A stretch of 64,000 nucleotides of DNA from Puccinellia tenuiflora (lineage: Eukaryota; Streptophyta; Magnoliopsida; Poales; Poaceae): contig QRDG01001736.1 in assembly GCA_012064385.1 (NCBI GenBank), positions 163,411 to 227,410 on the forward strand, given 5' to 3'. Both the position numbers and the translations under genes were made by a program. The notes beneath the pieces were generated by a model. It searched no databases and was not told the origin of the DNA. It was given only the letters and a program-made list of their open reading frames with translations. Below are positions 61,956 to 64,000 of the stretch, one piece after another. Position 1 is the first letter of the stretch. Every line of letters begins with the position of its first letter.

Positions 61956-62132
61956 ATGAGTGCAGAAGCACCAGGCACATGTGAGGTCTTACATGGAGGT
62001 AAGAGGCCATCTTCGATAGCCAGGCATGATTTGCCTGTAAACCTCTTCGGAGCTGAGCTCTCAGTGCCGCCACCGCGCTCGAGAGGTTTCATCGGCAAGT
62101 CATCCTGGTTACCCGAGTACCTCTTACGATAA
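61956..62132 (+). CDS. Possible small protein, 58 residues
   Basis: The frame reads MSAEAPGTCEVLHGGKRPSS, then IARHDLPVNLFGAELSVPPP, then RSRGFIGKSSWLPEYLLR. It has balanced composition and lies just behind a TATA box. I do not recognise it, and it has no signal peptide or transmembrane segment. A GTAAG donor-like site occurs inside (about 61999), so the true product could differ. The opposite strand is also open here (from about 62137), so either strand, or neither, may be used. Confidence 0.3.
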   Translation: MSAEAPGTCEVLHGGKRPSSIARHDLPVNLFGAELSVPPPRSRGFIGKSSWLPEYLLR

Positions 62133-63270
62133 CCCATGAGAGGCCTACCCTTGTTTCATCAGCGATGAGCAGGATTAATTCATAAGACCGGTGACGAGGT
62201 AAGCTCAGTAATTTCATACATGAAAAAAAAAAGAATATTTCAGTGGCTAGGTAGTAGGTACCTTTGGCAGTGTGGCGAAGCGGCCGAAGCCATCATCTTG
62301 GGCTACACTGGCCTTCTGTGCTTTGCCTGTCATTGCGGCGCTAGCTATCAGCCCTGGCGGCATGGGCATGGCACATTTGCTGCCACAATAATTCCATTCC
62401 CAAGTGTACTTTCGATACATAGTAAGTTGGTGCTCTTTTGATAAAGAGTGATCATATTTTTGAAAATAATGTGTAATATCACGATATGTTTTCTATATAT
62501 TTGCAAAATATCCAACCATAGAAGTTCACATGACCAGCGCATGAACTGAACGTGCCAACAATTCTAGAAGGTTCATAAAACTACAACATTAGAGAGGAGC
62601 ATGGCAATTTGGAAGTGACATTTCAAAAACAATACGGCAAGGTGGCTGCTCTTTGCTGATGGTGATGGCAGTGCAGCTAGTGGCCAGACAGAGAGGTAGT
62701 TTATTTTTGGTATGTATATGTACTAATCCGGAGAAGATCATGCAATGTAAATGATTGTGGCATGTGTGTGCTGCAAACTTAAGCAGACACTTATTTTGGT
62801 GAGCACTTGCAATATATGGTCTCTATGATGAATTGTTGTGTGTTCTGGCTCTATGAGTTTTGCCATGAATTTTACATGATTAGCACATGTTAATTTTGTA
62901 TGAATTTTAGATGATTTTATAGCACCAGCATATCTTTACAAGATTTTTTTAGAGGACTTTTTTTGTGGTACAATATTTTCCATGAATTATAGATGATTTT
63001 CCATGTATTCCTTCATACATTCATGCAAAACATTCCAGATTATTGAAACAACACCAAAAATTCACACATTCAATACTACCACAACATTCACTTCAGTTTA
63101 GGCAACAAGGACAATAAGATCTTGTTCAGACTAACAAACTATTAATATATGATCTTGTTCAGACAACAATGAAAATACAACAACAAAATAAATAGCAGTG
63201 CCACGTGATATTCTTTAGACATCACCAATACCAAACATTCTTCAAAGTGCAAACTAAAGATATCTTAAGT
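62133..63270. other. Mostly AT-rich region, one possible exon
   Basis: Between a TTTGGCAG acceptor-like site (62265) and 62393 one plus-strand frame reads VAKRPKPSSWATLAFCALPV then IAALAISPGGMGMAHLLPQ, a hydrophobic stretch, but it could not be joined in phase to the frame at 61956. The rest, 62400-63270, shows no gene. Confidence 0.25.
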
Positions 63271-63275
63271 TATCT

Positions 63276-63485
63276 TCACCTCCAGTTTACGTCGTATATG
63301 AAAGCGGTATGTCGGAGACGATCGTGCCACAGTTTATGACCTTGGAGACATAGATTAGGACAGTGTGCTGCATTGTCCTCTTTGACGCCAGTGAGCTCAA
63401 TGCCAGAAGCGGGACGGTTCTCCAAGTCGTAGTCGAAAGATAGCGGCACATCAGGCTCCGACAGGGTTGGATCCAGCGTATCCAA
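63276..63485 (-). other. Unrecognised minus-strand open frame
   Basis: A 69-codon frame (MDTLDPTLSEPDVPLSFDYD, then LENRPASGIELTGVKED) begins next to a G-run at 63499. Its composition looks protein-like, but no domain is recognised and the 5' part is lost at the G-run. It may be a gene fragment. Confidence 0.25.
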
Positions 63486-64000
63486 TGGGTGGTGGTTGGG
63501 GGGGGGGGGGGGGGGGGGGGTTATCCCCCACTCAATTATTTAGCCCCTTATAATTGCAAGCTTAAAGAGTGTTTTGGCTCCACTTAGCAAGAGATTTCTC
63601 CAGTTAGCACATCTTTGCCCCCTCATAAATTTTGTTCTAGGTCCACCCCTGGCCCTGGCACTTCCACAACAAAGACCTTGGGGACTTCACACGGCTGCTT
63701 CACCCACACGGCGATCAACATGTATCAGTTGTCCTCCGACTTCAGCATCTCCACAAGGTGTCCGCCGAGCCTGTTAACGACATGGTCAACTGCATCAGGC
63801 TCCCATGCCTACCGTGGGAAGTGCTCGAAGGTGAGTTCTGTCGGGAACCGAGAGCTCAGATTGGTCACCTCTGCGCCCATGTGCCAACGACTAAAACTCA
63901 GTTTCGCCCCACCGGCGATGACATGACGGATGCATCAAGGATGCGTGTGCTATCCTCCACCAAACAAAATCGAACGAAAAATTCAGCCGGCGGCGATCAT
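63486..64000. other. G-run and possible captured gene piece at the window edge
   Basis: A G-run (about 63499-63521) precedes sequence ending in CTAGGTCCACCCCTGG (63638-63653), an end-like motif often seen at insertions in grass genomes. From there to the window edge the minus strand reads, between stops, GGAKLSFSRWHMGAEVTNLS, RFPTELTFEHFPR and NRLGGHLVEMLKSEDN, which look like gene pieces, possibly of a DUF1618-type or similar grass family. The assignment is not secure. Confidence 0.25.

Overview
This is nuclear DNA from a grass, most likely a Triticeae relative such as wheat, Aegilops, rye or barley. The reasons are dense nested CACTA transposons with CACTAG or CACTAC ends, Stowaway-type MITEs, LINE and Copia remnants, intron-bearing plant genes, and two protein families that are expanded in grasses (DUF1618 and DUF1668). 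No bacterial, plastid, rRNA or CRISPR features were seen.

Only two genes look intact. One is a single-exon DUF1668 protein (48708-47269, minus). The other is a six-exon SCP/NIF-type CTD phosphatase (CDS 53543-49432, minus). Two other host genes are damaged. A DUF1618 gene (10233-11557, plus) has a frameshift near its 3' end. An FtsH-type mitochondrial i-AAA protease gene (22404-27126, plus) is a pseudogene with a changed Walker B glutamate, a lost zinc-ligand histidine, frameshifts, a stop codon and a CACTA element in one intron. Some smaller open frames may be genes but cannot be named.

Most of the rest is transposons. From left to right: a Copia 3' end (3-755); a MULE-like element (3682-4933); a Copia LTR with primer binding site (7777-7950); a 166-bp triplicated GC-rich block (8877-9372); a PIF/Harbinger element (11936-14816) with a broken Myb/SANT gene and a viroplasmin-like plus transmembrane gene; a LINE (15050-17912) split by a CACTA (15529-17186); an 80-bp minisatellite (19560-20690); a long-hairpin MITE (21973-22360); a CACTA in the FtsH intron (23616-25776); and a gene-bearing class II remnant (27570-29165).

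The centre is a composite CACTA block of about 17.8 kb (29447-47225) whose outer ends match and are flanked by the 3-bp duplication AAC. It carries four cargo genes, all on the minus strand: a Transposase_24/DUF8039/Ulp1-like gene, a small tail-anchored-type gene, a coiled-coil transmembrane gene and a 3'-5' exonuclease-like gene. A further complete CACTA (35740-40398) and a solo LTR (42883-45380) have inserted into two of these genes. Between cargo genes, just downstream of a TATA box at 41281, lies a cluster of four short stem-loops (41345-42015) that looks like a miRNA-type or hairpin-siRNA precursor. It is the most interesting candidate for something undescribed.

The right flank (55.8-64 kb) is AT-rich and gene-poor, with a MITE, a Stowaway, a LINE fragment, a tRNA-like remnant and one small open frame behind a TATA box.
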